DNA of 59,934 nucleotides from an uncultured Bacteroidales bacterium (GTDB lineage: Bacteria; Bacteroidota; Bacteroidia; Bacteroidales; Muribaculaceae): positions 1-59,934 of the forward strand of contig CASEAQ010000012.1 of assembly GCA_949285735.1 (NCBI GenBank), in the 5' to 3' direction. Both the position numbers and the translations under genes were made by a program. Below are positions 16,441 through 24,382 of this stretch, in pieces; position 1 is the stretch's first letter; each line of letters opens with the position of its first letter. The notes below the pieces were generated by a model. It saw only the letters and a list, made by a program, of their open reading frames with translations. It searched no databases and was not told where the DNA came from.

Positions 16441-16492
16441 AGTTCCAGCTATTTAATTTTACACATCGCACAAGGCACAACCTTGTACAATA

Positions 16493-16523
16493 CAAAATTA
16501 AGAACTTTTCGGCAATGCACAAA
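16493..16523 (-). promoter_or_regulatory. Promoter for nitroreductase-DUF6452-recX-comF
   Basis: Minus strand: TTTG (16523-16520), 19 nt, TAATTTTG (16500-16493), an exact -33/-7 arrangement. Transcription would start near 16486. A small hairpin (ACAAGG/CCTTGT, 16470-16486) would lie at the 5' end of the mRNA. Confidence 0.7.
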
Positions 16524-16582
16524 AAAACAGCTTGGCACAAAACAATGTCGCGCCAAGCCAATAATGCGTTTCGTGCTGAATT

Positions 16583-17038
16583 TCAACCCAACAATCCTGC
16601 GATAAAACCAATTACAAAGCCCACGATGCCGCAGGCAAGGCTTATTAATGCCCACTTTTTGGCATTTTCCGACTTTTGCACTGCAAGTTGATAATTGCCA
16701 GCACTATATGCCGAACTTACCGCAGCTGCATTCACTATGCTCACAATGCCAAACGGCACACAACAGAATATGGTAACAAGTATCGACTCCACGAGATAGG
16801 TCTTCGGACAAGGATACATGGCGTTACCGGCATTGCCAGCCGAGCCATAACCGCCAGCAGCAGTATAGCCGCCACTCGATGCAAACAAATAGCCCAACTC
16901 GGGAATTGTACCGGCAGCCTGCCACTGTGCCATTCCCTCTCTCCACACTTGTGTTTCGCGGGTCACGCCCATCGACAATAGTTGCGACTCCTCTACCGGG
17001 CCAATCTGCTGCCCATTCACCAAAACATAGTATTTCAT
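16583..17038 (-). CDS. GYF_2 plus CD225/dispanin-like membrane protein (copy 3 of trio)
   Basis: A 151-residue product. Residues 1-52 form a GYF_2 (DUF4339) domain: MKYYVLVNGQQIGPVEESQL ... VWREGMAQWQAAGTIPEL. After a Gly/Tyr/Ala-rich linker comes a CD225/dispanin-like part (about 77-151): PKTYLVESILVTIFCCVPFG, a variable Gly-Asn-Tyr turn (SAGNYQLAVQKSENAKKW) and a second membrane helix. GYF domains bind proline-rich peptides; CD225 proteins are two-helix membrane proteins related to eukaryotic IFITM. It is the third of three tandem leftward genes, 109 nt after the second. Function in bacteria is unknown. Confidence 0.8.
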   Translation of the reverse strand: MKYYVLVNGQQIGPVEESQLLSMGVTRETQVWREGMAQWQAAGTIPELGYLFASSGGYTAAGGYGSAGNAGNAMYPCPKTYLVESILVTIFCCVPFGIVSIVNAAAVSSAYSAGNYQLAVQKSENAKKWALISLACGIVGFVIGFIAGLLG

Positions 17039-17147
17039 GATTTCACAATTATTTAATTATTCAATCAAACGGATAGCAACAACAGACATTGAGTATCAAC
17101 ATCTTGCAACAACTGTCCGACGCATAGCCCTTCCTTCTGCGGCAATA

Positions 17148-17597
17148 TCAATAATATCCGCCAAAGGCTCCGATTAATATCAGGCTATAAAATATGGCAT
17201 ACAAAACCCCTACTACCAAGCCTGCAATAAGTCCCCACATAGTCCACTTCTTGGCAGCTTCCGACTTCTGCATGGCTTCGTTGTAGTTGCCCATATTATA
17301 AGCCGAGCTAACTCCAGCTGCATTCACTATGCCCACTATGCCCAAAGGCAAGCAGCAAAACAGGGTGACAAGTATCGACTCCACGAGCCACGTCTTTGGC
17401 ATCATGGCAGGAGGAACTGGAGGGGTAGGTGGCACTCCGATAAACAAATACCCCAATTCGGGCAATGAACCAGCCGCCTGCCACTGCGGCATACCTTCAC
17501 GCCACACAAGCGTGTCTTTCGTCACGCCCATCTCTTTCAATTGGTATTCTTCAACCGGACCGATTTGTTGTCCGTTGATGATTGCGTAATATTTCAT
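17148..17597 (-). CDS. GYF_2 plus CD225/dispanin-like membrane protein (copy 2 of trio)
   Basis: A 149-residue paralogue of its neighbour: GYF_2 domain (1-52: MKYYAIINGQQIGPVEEYQL ... VWREGMPQWQAAGSLPELGYLF), a short proline-rich linker GVPPTPPVPPAMMPK, then the CD225-like part (PKTWLVESILVTLFCCLPLG, NMGNYNEAMQKSEAAKKW) and a C-terminal helix. The linker resembles a GYF ligand, so self-association or association among the three paralogues is conceivable (inference). It starts 16 nt after the first gene of the trio ends, implying co-transcription. Confidence 0.8.
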   Translation of the reverse strand: MKYYAIINGQQIGPVEEYQLKEMGVTKDTLVWREGMPQWQAAGSLPELGYLFIGVPPTPPVPPAMMPKTWLVESILVTLFCCLPLGIVGIVNAAGVSSAYNMGNYNEAMQKSEAAKKWTMWGLIAGLVVGVLYAIFYSLILIGAFGGYY

Positions 17598-17613
17598 AGT
17601 TATCTCAATTTAT

Positions 17614-18108
17614 TTATACATGATAAACCAAAGATCCGACAGCACCGGCTGCGAAACATAAGGCAAACACATAAACCAAAATCCCCAGTACAAGCAAGCC
17701 AGTCACCACTATGCCAGCCCAAAAACCGACACGCGACATTATGTAGGCAGCCTCCAACATTCCGCCCGAAGTGTATTTCTTGGGCGACATGCGATATTCA
17801 CGGTAACTGTCTTTGGTGAGTTGAACTCCGATAAATCCCAACACAAGCCCGATAACAGGCATTTCAATGCAAAGAATGGAAAATATGCCGAGCACAAGCC
17901 CTGCCACCGACCCGGGCCACATAGTCGGGAATTGAGGAGAAGGCGGGGTTGTGAAAAGGAACGCAAGTTCGGGCAAATCACCGGCAGGCGACCACTGCGG
18001 CATGCCATCCCGCCACACAAGCGTGTCGCGATTAATGCCCATTCCCCGCATCTGCTGTTCGTCAACCGGACCAAACTGCTGGTTATTTATGATTACATAG
18101 TATTTCAT
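17614..18108 (-). CDS. GYF_2 plus DUF4190-like membrane protein (copy 1 of trio)
   Basis: A 164-residue product. Residues 1-52 are a GYF_2 domain (MKYYVIINNQQFGPVDEQQM ... VWRDGMPQWSPAGDLPELAFLF), followed by a Pro-rich linker (TTPPSPQFPTMWPG) and a different membrane part: GSVAGLVLGIFSILCIEMPVIGLVLGFIG, an amphipathic segment, then GFWAGIVVTGLLVLGILVYVF, similar to DUF4190. It is the first gene of the leftward trio. The trio shares the GYF module but diverges in the membrane part, which suggests duplication followed by domain exchange. Confidence 0.78.
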   Translation of the reverse strand: MKYYVIINNQQFGPVDEQQMRGMGINRDTLVWRDGMPQWSPAGDLPELAFLFTTPPSPQFPTMWPGSVAGLVLGIFSILCIEMPVIGLVLGFIGVQLTKDSYREYRMSPKKYTSGGMLEAAYIMSRVGFWAGIVVTGLLVLGILVYVFALCFAAGAVGSLVYHV

Positions 18109-18164
18109 CTACTACCGAAAAATGTTTTCGTAAACAAGATTGTGCCACACTCTGCCGTAAACAA

Positions 18165-18206
18165 GAGAAACAGCCTCAAGGCACTTACAGCCCGAAACTG
18201 TTTCTC
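18165..18206 (-). terminator. Hairpin after feoAB
   Basis: A perfect 9-bp stem GAGAAACAG (18165-18173) with CTGTTTCTC (18198-18206), 66 nt beyond the feoAB stop on the minus strand, followed by CTTGTTT. A weak T tract makes this a moderate call. Confidence 0.45.
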
Positions 18207-18271
18207 AAAATTATACAACAATTTTAATCTGTCAAAATAATTTCACGTCTATTTCACAATATCAAGTCACT

Positions 18272-20683
18272 CTATGCGACGAACAACATTCCCACCTGAT
18301 AAACCAGGAACGAGAACAGCCATGCCACTGCCGTATTGTAAACTACGGTAAACATTCCATACTTCCAGCTTCCAGCCTCGCGCGAAATAGCCACCACAGT
18401 GGCGATACACGGGAAATAAAGCAGTACAAACACCATGAAACTAAGTGCTACAAGAGGCGAAAAATCGGGCTTGCCAGTCTCGGGATTGACTTCGGCAATA
18501 CGTTGCGACAGGCTCTCGGTGGCTTCGCTGTCTCCCGAGTAAAGCACGCCGAGCGTCGATACCACGATTTCCTTCGCCGTCGCACCGCTTATGAGTGCCA
18601 CCGAGCCTTTCCAATTGAAACCAAGCGGCTCTACCACAGGCTCGAAGAACCGCCCTATCGAAGCCAAGTAGCTACCCTGCTGTTGTTGCACAAGCTCCTC
18701 GGCGGTCATGTCCTCGTTGCTCTTGCTAAAGTCGCGGGGGAAATAGCTCAACGCCCAAATGGCGATGCTGCCAACCAATATCACGCCACCCATCTTGCGC
18801 AGGTATTGCTCGCCCTTCTCCCACATGTGGTGCAACGATGCTTTAAGCGTGGGCACACGATATGGCGGCAATTCCATCACAAATGGCGTCTCGTCTTTCT
18901 TGAACATGGTCTTGCGCATCAACTTTGCCGTAAGCACAGCCACTATGATGCTCAACACATAGAGCAAGAATATCACCAGCGACCCGTTGCGAGGGAAAAA
19001 CGTGCCCACGAGCAACAAATAGATGGGTAACCGCGCACTGCACGACATGAACGGAATGATAAGCATCGTTATCAAACGGCTGCTGCGGCTCTCGATGATG
19101 CGCGACGACATCACTGCAGGCACGTTGCACCCAAAACCCATTATGAGCGGAATGAACGACTTGCCGTGCAACCCCATCTTGTGCATTATCTTGTCCATGA
19201 TGAATGCCGCCCGCGCCATATAACCCGAATCTTCCATGAACGAGATGAAGAAATACAGTATCATGATATTTGGCAGGAAGACGATAACGCCGCCAACGCC
19301 ACCGATTATGCCATCAACAATCATGTCTTTCAACGGGCCAGCCGGCATCATCTCCCTGATGGTGTCGCCAAGCCACCCCACCCCGGCATCAATCCAGTCC
19401 ATCGGGTAATTACCAAGCTCGAATGTAGCCCAAAATATAAACCACATTATAAGCAAGAATATGGGGAACCCAAACAGCTTGTGGGTGACAACGGCATCTA
19501 TTATGTCGGTAGTCTTGTGCTCGTTAGCCGAAGTCTCGGGCTGGTAGGTCTCCTTCAACGCTCCCGATATGAAACCATACTTCTCGCTTGCTATCGCCGA
19601 CACAATATCTTCGTTGCCTACACTCTCGATATGCTCCACGGCACGGTCGCGTATTTCTTTCCATCGCGGGAAACCCGGGTCGTCTTTCATCTCTTCGAGA
19701 ATCTCGGCATCGTTCTCGAGCAACTTGATGGATATGTATCGAGGTGCAAACTTCTGGGCAATTGGCAGTTCACTCTTCTTGACTTCGACGTTGAGCAGCT
19801 TTATAGCCTCTTCCACTTCCTGCCCCAAGTTGACATGTACATGGCGCACGGTCTTACACGTATTCTCAAATACTTGTATTACGGTATCAAGCAACTCGTG
19901 TACCCCAAGCCCCGACTTCGACACTGTGGGTACAATCGGCACACCTATCATGCCAGCCAACTTCTCGTGGTCGAGCCTGGCACCCGTAGCCTGCATCTCG
20001 TCATACATATTGAGTGCAATCACCATGCTGCGGTTCATGTCGATTAGCTCGGTTGTCAAGTACAAGTTTCGTTCAAGGTTCGATGCCACCACCACGTTGA
20101 TTATCACATCGGGTACCTCGTCGTTGAGATATTTGCGCACATACCTCTCCTCGGGCGAATAAGACGACAACGAATATGTTCCGGGCAAGTCAACCACCTT
20201 GAAGTGGAAACCCTTGTAGTCGAAGTGCCCATCCTTGGCATCGACAGTCACTCCGCTATAATTGCCCACTCGTTCATGCCCGTTGCACAACTCATTGAAA
20301 AGCGATGTTTTTCCGCAATTCGGATTACCTATAAGTGCTATATTGATAGTGTTTGATGCACGTTCAAGGCTATGCCGTCCTGCCTGCGCCGCTGTGGCAC
20401 CATCTTCATCTTCAACTGTCGTCGGCTCACGGTCAACTGCATACTGAACGCCGTCGCCATTCCTGACCACCTCGATAAGATCGGCCTCGCTACGGCGCAA
20501 CGACAATTCATAGTCGAGAATCTTATACTTGATAGGGTCGCGCAACGGAGCATTGAGCAACACTTTCACCTCATGCCCACGCACAAATCCCATTTCGATA
20601 ACACGCTTGCGAAAAGCCCCATGCCCCACGATTTTGACAATGACTCCTTCCTCGCCTGTCTTAAGTTCTGATAATTTTGTCAT
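18272..20683 (-). CDS. feoB: Ferrous iron transporter, FeoA-FeoB fusion
   Basis: The 803-residue start at MTKLSELKTGEEG is preferred over an upstream in-frame ATG because the -7 box lies only ~40 nt away. Residues 1-74 form the FeoA SH3-like domain; 112-280 the G domain with GNPNCGKTS (from residue 119), DLPGTYSLS and a NMYDE motif; 385-803 the Fe(II) channel with two Gate-like repeats (ISFMEDSGYMARAAF, PLIMGFGCNVPA). GTP-driven uptake of ferrous iron across the inner membrane. FeoA-FeoB fusions are common in Bacteroidetes. No separate FeoC is seen. The gene appears monocistronic. Confidence 0.96.
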   Translation of the reverse strand: MTKLSELKTGEEGVIVKIVGHGAFRKRVIEMGFVRGHEVKVLLNAPLRDPIKYKILDYELSLRRSEADLIEVVRNGDGVQYAVDREPTTVEDEDGATAAQAGRHSLERASNTINIALIGNPNCGKTSLFNELCNGHERVGNYSGVTVDAKDGHFDYKGFHFKVVDLPGTYSLSSYSPEERYVRKYLNDEVPDVIINVVVASNLERNLYLTTELIDMNRSMVIALNMYDEMQATGARLDHEKLAGMIGVPIVPTVSKSGLGVHELLDTVIQVFENTCKTVRHVHVNLGQEVEEAIKLLNVEVKKSELPIAQKFAPRYISIKLLENDAEILEEMKDDPGFPRWKEIRDRAVEHIESVGNEDIVSAIASEKYGFISGALKETYQPETSANEHKTTDIIDAVVTHKLFGFPIFLLIMWFIFWATFELGNYPMDWIDAGVGWLGDTIREMMPAGPLKDMIVDGIIGGVGGVIVFLPNIMILYFFISFMEDSGYMARAAFIMDKIMHKMGLHGKSFIPLIMGFGCNVPAVMSSRIIESRSSRLITMLIIPFMSCSARLPIYLLLVGTFFPRNGSLVIFLLYVLSIIVAVLTAKLMRKTMFKKDETPFVMELPPYRVPTLKASLHHMWEKGEQYLRKMGGVILVGSIAIWALSYFPRDFSKSNEDMTAEELVQQQQGSYLASIGRFFEPVVEPLGFNWKGSVALISGATAKEIVVSTLGVLYSGDSEATESLSQRIAEVNPETGKPDFSPLVALSFMVFVLLYFPCIATVVAISREAGSWKYGMFTVVYNTAVAWLFSFLVYQVGMLFVA

Positions 20684-20721
20684 CGATAATATATCTTTGT
20701 CATTTTTTTTCTTTCTGTGTG

Positions 20722-20729
20722 CAAAGATA
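20722..20729 (-). promoter_or_regulatory. -7 box for feoAB
   Basis: Minus strand TATCTTTG. The nearest TTG upstream gives a 22-nt spacer, longer than usual. It supports the start at 20683. I see no Fur-like palindrome that I would trust. Confidence 0.45.
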
Positions 20730-20813
20730 TACACACCTGCAAAAAAACACACAATAATTTAAAACAATTCTAAATAAGCAACCGTTATTTGCACAAACTC
20801 ACCTCCACGATAT

Positions 20814-20844
20814 TTTGCAAAGATGCAAATAACCAGTATATTTG
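20814..20844 (+). promoter_or_regulatory. Promoter of the Rpn-type nuclease gene
   Basis: TTTG (20814-20817), 19 nt, TATATTTG (20837-20844): an exact -33/-7 pair. Transcription near 20851 places the start codon at 20870 and excludes the ATG at 20789. Confidence 0.75.
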
Positions 20845-20869
20845 CAATACATTCATTTCATCCAAGACT

Positions 20870-21745
20870 ATGGCACGGTTTATCAACCCATTCACTGATG
20901 CTGGCTTCAAGCGCATATTCGGGCAGGAAATCAACAAAGACCTGTTGATTGACTTCCTGAACAGCCTGCTGGCTGGAGAGAAACAGATAAAGGATATCCA
21001 GTTTCTCGATAAGGAGCTGCTTCCCGAGTACCAAAGCCACCGCGGAGTCATCTACGACATATACTGCACTGCCGAAAACGGCGAGGAATTCATCGTCGAG
21101 ATGCAAAACAAGGAGCAGACTTACTTCAAAGAAAGGGCATTATATTATCTGTCGAGAGCGATAGCCCGCCAAGGCGAGCGTGGCGGCAACTGGCAATTTG
21201 ACTTGAAAGCCGTGTATGGCGTGTTTTTCATGAATTTCCAGCTGTCGGGGTCACGACGGAACAAGTTCCGCTCCGATGTCACTCTCACCTATTGCGACAC
21301 GCACGAGCTGTTTTCCGACAAGGTGAAATACATTTTCCTCGAATTGCCGGCATTCACTAAGGAGGAAGATGAATGTGAGAATGATTTTGAACGTTGGATT
21401 TATGTACTGAAAAATATGGAAACTTTGCAACGATTGCCTTTCAAGGCCCGAAAATCGGTTTTCGAGAAATTAGAGCAGATTGTTGATATTGCCTCCATGA
21501 GCAAAGAAGACCGCATGAAGTACGACGAAAGCATAAAGGTGTATCGCGACATGTTGGCAACCCTCTCCTTTGAACGTAACGCCGGCAGAGCTGAAGGACT
21601 GAAAGAAGGGCGCTCCGAAGGATTAAAAGCTGGCAGAGCTGAAGGGCTGAAAGAAGCTGCAGCTGCAATGAAAGCCCACGGAATGCCAATAGACGAAATT
21701 GCCCGAATAATCGGTCTTTCTATCGACGAGGTACAAAAATTGTAA
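20870..21745 (+). CDS. Rpn-family PD-(D/E)XK nuclease/putative transposase
   Basis: The 291-residue product starts at MARFINPFTDAGFKRIFG, the standard N-terminus of the family (PF12784-like). Nuclease-core residues include the Asp of IYDIYC and the E-x-Q of FIVEMQNKE. The middle (GVFFMNFQLS, FRSDVTLTY) is typical. The C-terminus has three 8-residue repeats (GRAEGLKE, GRSEGLKA, GRAEGLKE), then MPIDEIARIIGLSIDEVQKL. Relatives promote recombination or act as DNA endonucleases and have few proved roles. A MITE-like element starts right after the stop codon. Well-formed own promoter; looks intact. Confidence 0.88.
   Translation: MARFINPFTDAGFKRIFGQEINKDLLIDFLNSLLAGEKQIKDIQFLDKELLPEYQSHRGVIYDIYCTAENGEEFIVEMQNKEQTYFKERALYYLSRAIARQGERGGNWQFDLKAVYGVFFMNFQLSGSRRNKFRSDVTLTYCDTHELFSDKVKYIFLELPAFTKEEDECENDFERWIYVLKNMETLQRLPFKARKSVFEKLEQIVDIASMSKEDRMKYDESIKVYRDMLATLSFERNAGRAEGLKEGRSEGLKAGRAEGLKEAAAAMKAHGMPIDEIARIIGLSIDEVQKL
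21581..21657 (+). repeat. In-frame tandem repeat in the Rpn C-terminus
   Basis: Three 24-bp units encode GRAEGLKE/GRSEGLKA/GRAEGLKE; the first and third (21581-21609, 21629-21657) are nearly identical at DNA level. Slippage could add or remove 8-residue units without breaking the frame. Confidence 0.7.
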
Positions 21746-21898
21746 AACAAATATTGGTGTCCGCTAAACATATATAAACATCTAATTATCAAGGTTGTAT
21801 CTATTGATAAGCTACCCCAGCCGAATCTGCTTGTAATCTGTTATATATCAACACATTGCAGCTTGACCAAGAGTTTTTAGCGGACAGCAATATAACAA
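21746..21898. mobile_element. Probable MITE: 143 bp with 18-bp inverted ends and 5-bp target duplication
   Basis: The ends 21751-21768 and 21876-21893 are inverted copies of ATATTGxTGTCCGCTAAA with a single mismatch at x. Both are flanked by AACAA (21746-21750 and 21894-21898), as expected of a target-site duplication. The interior is AT-rich, non-coding and has a smaller palindrome (TTATCAA...TTGATAA). Transposase must come from elsewhere; the TGTCCGCTAAA end is my only lead to a parent family. The element is placed one base after the Rpn stop codon. Confidence 0.65.
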
Positions 21899-21940
21899 AA
21901 AGTACACAACTTCGCAACACAAAATGCAATATACAACAAA

Positions 21941-21975
21941 ACCGAGCTGCCATGCAATAGCACAAGCAGCTCGGT
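21941..21975 (-). terminator. Terminator of the GH13 amylase gene
   Basis: A perfect 10-bp stem ACCGAGCTGC (21941-21950) with GCAGCTCGGT (21966-21975). Read leftward it is followed by TTTTGTTGTAT, 20 nt beyond the stop. Confidence 0.75.
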
Positions 21976-21994
21976 TCTGTTATTTTGAAAAGAA

Positions 21995-23857
21995 TTATTC
22001 CAAGATGTAGAGGGCGCGCGGTGCAAACGACATATTTGGCAAAATTGTTACTTCTTCGCCAGTTACCACATCGTGATATACCGAACCCGACTTCATCACT
22101 TCGCTATATATCGACATATCGATGTCGAGTCGCCTGCCGGTGCCGTTCATTATCACCACCACTTGTTTGCCGTCGAGGCTGCGCTCATATACATACAAAC
22201 CATTCTCGGGCATGAAATGTTTCAATTTGCCGCGTGCAATCACATCGTTGCCTCGCCGCCACTTGGCAAGGCGACTCATGAAGTCGTAAGCCTCATTCTG
22301 CAATGCACTGCGACCCGAGGCGACAAACTCATTGCGAGCATCACCAGGGAAACCTCCAGGAACATCGAGGCGAATATCGCCGTCGGTGCGCTTTTTGTCG
22401 CCATACATCAGCAACTCGGTGCCATAATACACTTGCGGAATGCCGCGAGTGGTGAGCAGGAACGCAATCCCCTGCTTCCACGAACCGAGGTCGATAGGCT
22501 TCTCAAGCAAGAAGCGGTCGGTGTCGTGGTTGTCGAGGAAGGTAAGCACCTTTTGCGGGTCGGCATAGAGATAATCGAGCGACAATCGGTTGTATATCTC
22601 GTTCATGCCCTTGCCATATTCCTGTGTATCGCCAAAGAATGCGCTATTTGCCATCAACATTGTCGGGAAATCCATAACAGTAGGCAACTCGGGGTTGGTA
22701 GTATTCATGCGGTTCCCAGCCTGCCAATAAGCAGTACCTGCTACGTCGCCATACCAGCACTCGCCCACTATGTTATATCCAGGATACTCCAGTTGCACAT
22801 CCCTTATCCATTGCGCCATAGGCTCCATGTCGGCATATGGATAAGTATCCATGCGTATGCCGTCAATCTTGCTATACTCAATCCACCAAACAGAATTTTG
22901 AATCAAATATTTCATCACATGTGGATTACATTGGTTCAAATCGGGCATCGATGGAACAAACCACCCTTTCACCGAACGTTCATAGTCGTAATCACTGGCA
23001 TAAGGGTCATTGATAGTTGAAAGACGGAAATTAGTCATCAAGTCGCCATCGGGGTGATTATACCAGTCGCGCGAAGGCATGTCGTGCATCCACGGGTGCT
23101 CGCTACCACTGTGGTTGAAAATCATGTCCATCACCACTTTAAGCCCACGACTATGCGCCTTGGCAATGAAATTGGCATAATCCTCGTTAGAGCCGAATCG
23201 AGGGTCAACACGATAATAATCGGTAGTAGCATAACCGTGGTATGAGCCGCCAGGCATATCATTCTCGAGCACCGGATTGAGCCAGATGGCGGTCATACCA
23301 AGCGAGTCGATATATCCCAAATGCTGCTCGATACCCTTCAAATCTCCGCCGTGACGTCCACTCGGGTTGCTGCGGTCAACTGGAACACGGAACTTCAACC
23401 CAGCAACATCGTTATTGGCAGTGTCTCCATCGGCAAAACGGTCGGGCATAATCAAATACAGCACATCGGCCGACGTGAATGGAGTGGGCTGCACGCCATC
23501 GCGCTGTTTCAGTTCATACTTCACCGTCTTCGACTTTTTACCACTTTTGAAAAATATGTCCATCTTGCCTGGAGTAGCCGAACGGGCGACGTTCAAGTAA
23601 ATCAATTGGTAATTAGGGCTTTCCAACCGTACCACGCTGTCGATACTCACTCCAGGATAGCTCACCGAAGGCTCGGCATCGCGTATCTGCGGCGAATGCA
23701 CCAGCAATTGTACACTCGTGTTCTTCATCCCTGCCCACCAATATGGAGGGTCGATGCGCACATCGTCTGTTGTAGTCGTTTTTGACTTTGCCAATGCGCC
23801 CACGCTGCACAGCAGCACAAGCGACGCGGCGACAAGTGTTTTTAGGTTCATCTTCAT
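21995..23857 (-). CDS. GH13 alpha-amylase/neopullulanase-like enzyme (SusA-type)
   Basis: The 620-residue product has a signal peptide (MKMNLKTLVAASLVLLCSVG), an N-terminal cyclomaltodextrinase-N domain (about 30-125), a GH13 barrel (about 130-520) and a C-terminal beta domain. Catalytic residues are Asp337 (GIRMDTYPY), Glu366 (IVGECWYGD) and Asp445 (LDNHDTDR). It would hydrolyse alpha-1,4-glucan oligosaccharides in the periplasm, like SusA of the Bacteroides starch system. No susC/D or alpha-glucosidase accompanies it; its only neighbour in context is the divergent TPR/AraC regulator 525 nt away, which may control it. Confidence 0.92.
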   Translation of the reverse strand: MKMNLKTLVAASLVLLCSVGALAKSKTTTTDDVRIDPPYWWAGMKNTSVQLLVHSPQIRDAEPSVSYPGVSIDSVVRLESPNYQLIYLNVARSATPGKMDIFFKSGKKSKTVKYELKQRDGVQPTPFTSADVLYLIMPDRFADGDTANNDVAGLKFRVPVDRSNPSGRHGGDLKGIEQHLGYIDSLGMTAIWLNPVLENDMPGGSYHGYATTDYYRVDPRFGSNEDYANFIAKAHSRGLKVVMDMIFNHSGSEHPWMHDMPSRDWYNHPDGDLMTNFRLSTINDPYASDYDYERSVKGWFVPSMPDLNQCNPHVMKYLIQNSVWWIEYSKIDGIRMDTYPYADMEPMAQWIRDVQLEYPGYNIVGECWYGDVAGTAYWQAGNRMNTTNPELPTVMDFPTMLMANSAFFGDTQEYGKGMNEIYNRLSLDYLYADPQKVLTFLDNHDTDRFLLEKPIDLGSWKQGIAFLLTTRGIPQVYYGTELLMYGDKKRTDGDIRLDVPGGFPGDARNEFVASGRSALQNEAYDFMSRLAKWRRGNDVIARGKLKHFMPENGLYVYERSLDGKQVVVIMNGTGRRLDIDMSIYSEVMKSGSVYHDVVTGEEVTILPNMSFAPRALYILE

Positions 23858-24382
23858 GTAATTGAAATAAATAAGTGAATTTATTGTAAAAAACTACGGC
23901 AAGTTACACAAATCTCGGCTAACCTCAAAACAAACGTCGCACAATTAAAAGCTGTTTAAATTTTTTTTGTTCAAAATGATTTGAGGTAAACTTTCGAGTA
24001 AGTTTCGATTATTATTTTCGTAAATTCAGTGTACCAAATGTCGGGAATAACAATCGGGATCGACCGAAAAGTGGCTCGAATCACTAACAAAGAACTATTC
24101 GACGACTTTGCTTGAAGAATTTTTCCCGTAAGAATTTAAGCAGCTTCTTAGAAAACAATAATTTTTTTGAAACAAATAAATAACAATTCGCAACAAAAAT
24201 TGTATTTTTGTACCACTATCCGAGCTTGTTTGAATTTATCCGTCCGAATGTTTTGCGCCAGCAAAAAACTTGACTGTCCAATCAAGCTCATGCCAAAAAC
24301 ACACAAAATGCACATTGGCTAATTTATCAAAGAGGAACGCCTACAACCTAATTACTTACACACATATAATTTTATCCAAAAA
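23858..24382. other. Divergent intergenic region between amylase and membrane regulator
   Basis: 525 nt, AT-rich, without a credible gene. It contains an 8-bp inverted repeat ACCTCAAA (23922-23929)/TTTGAGGT (23980-23987) nearer the amylase, a -7-like TATTTTTG (24203-24210) pointing to the regulator, and a CTTGA-N8-TCAAG palindrome (24269-24286). A clear -33/-7 pair for the amylase was not found. Confidence 0.4.

Noticed and set aside
20684-20752. Longer N-terminus for FeoAB
   Set aside because: The -7 box at 20722-20729 lies inside this extension, and the FeoA domain begins exactly at the ATG at 20683.
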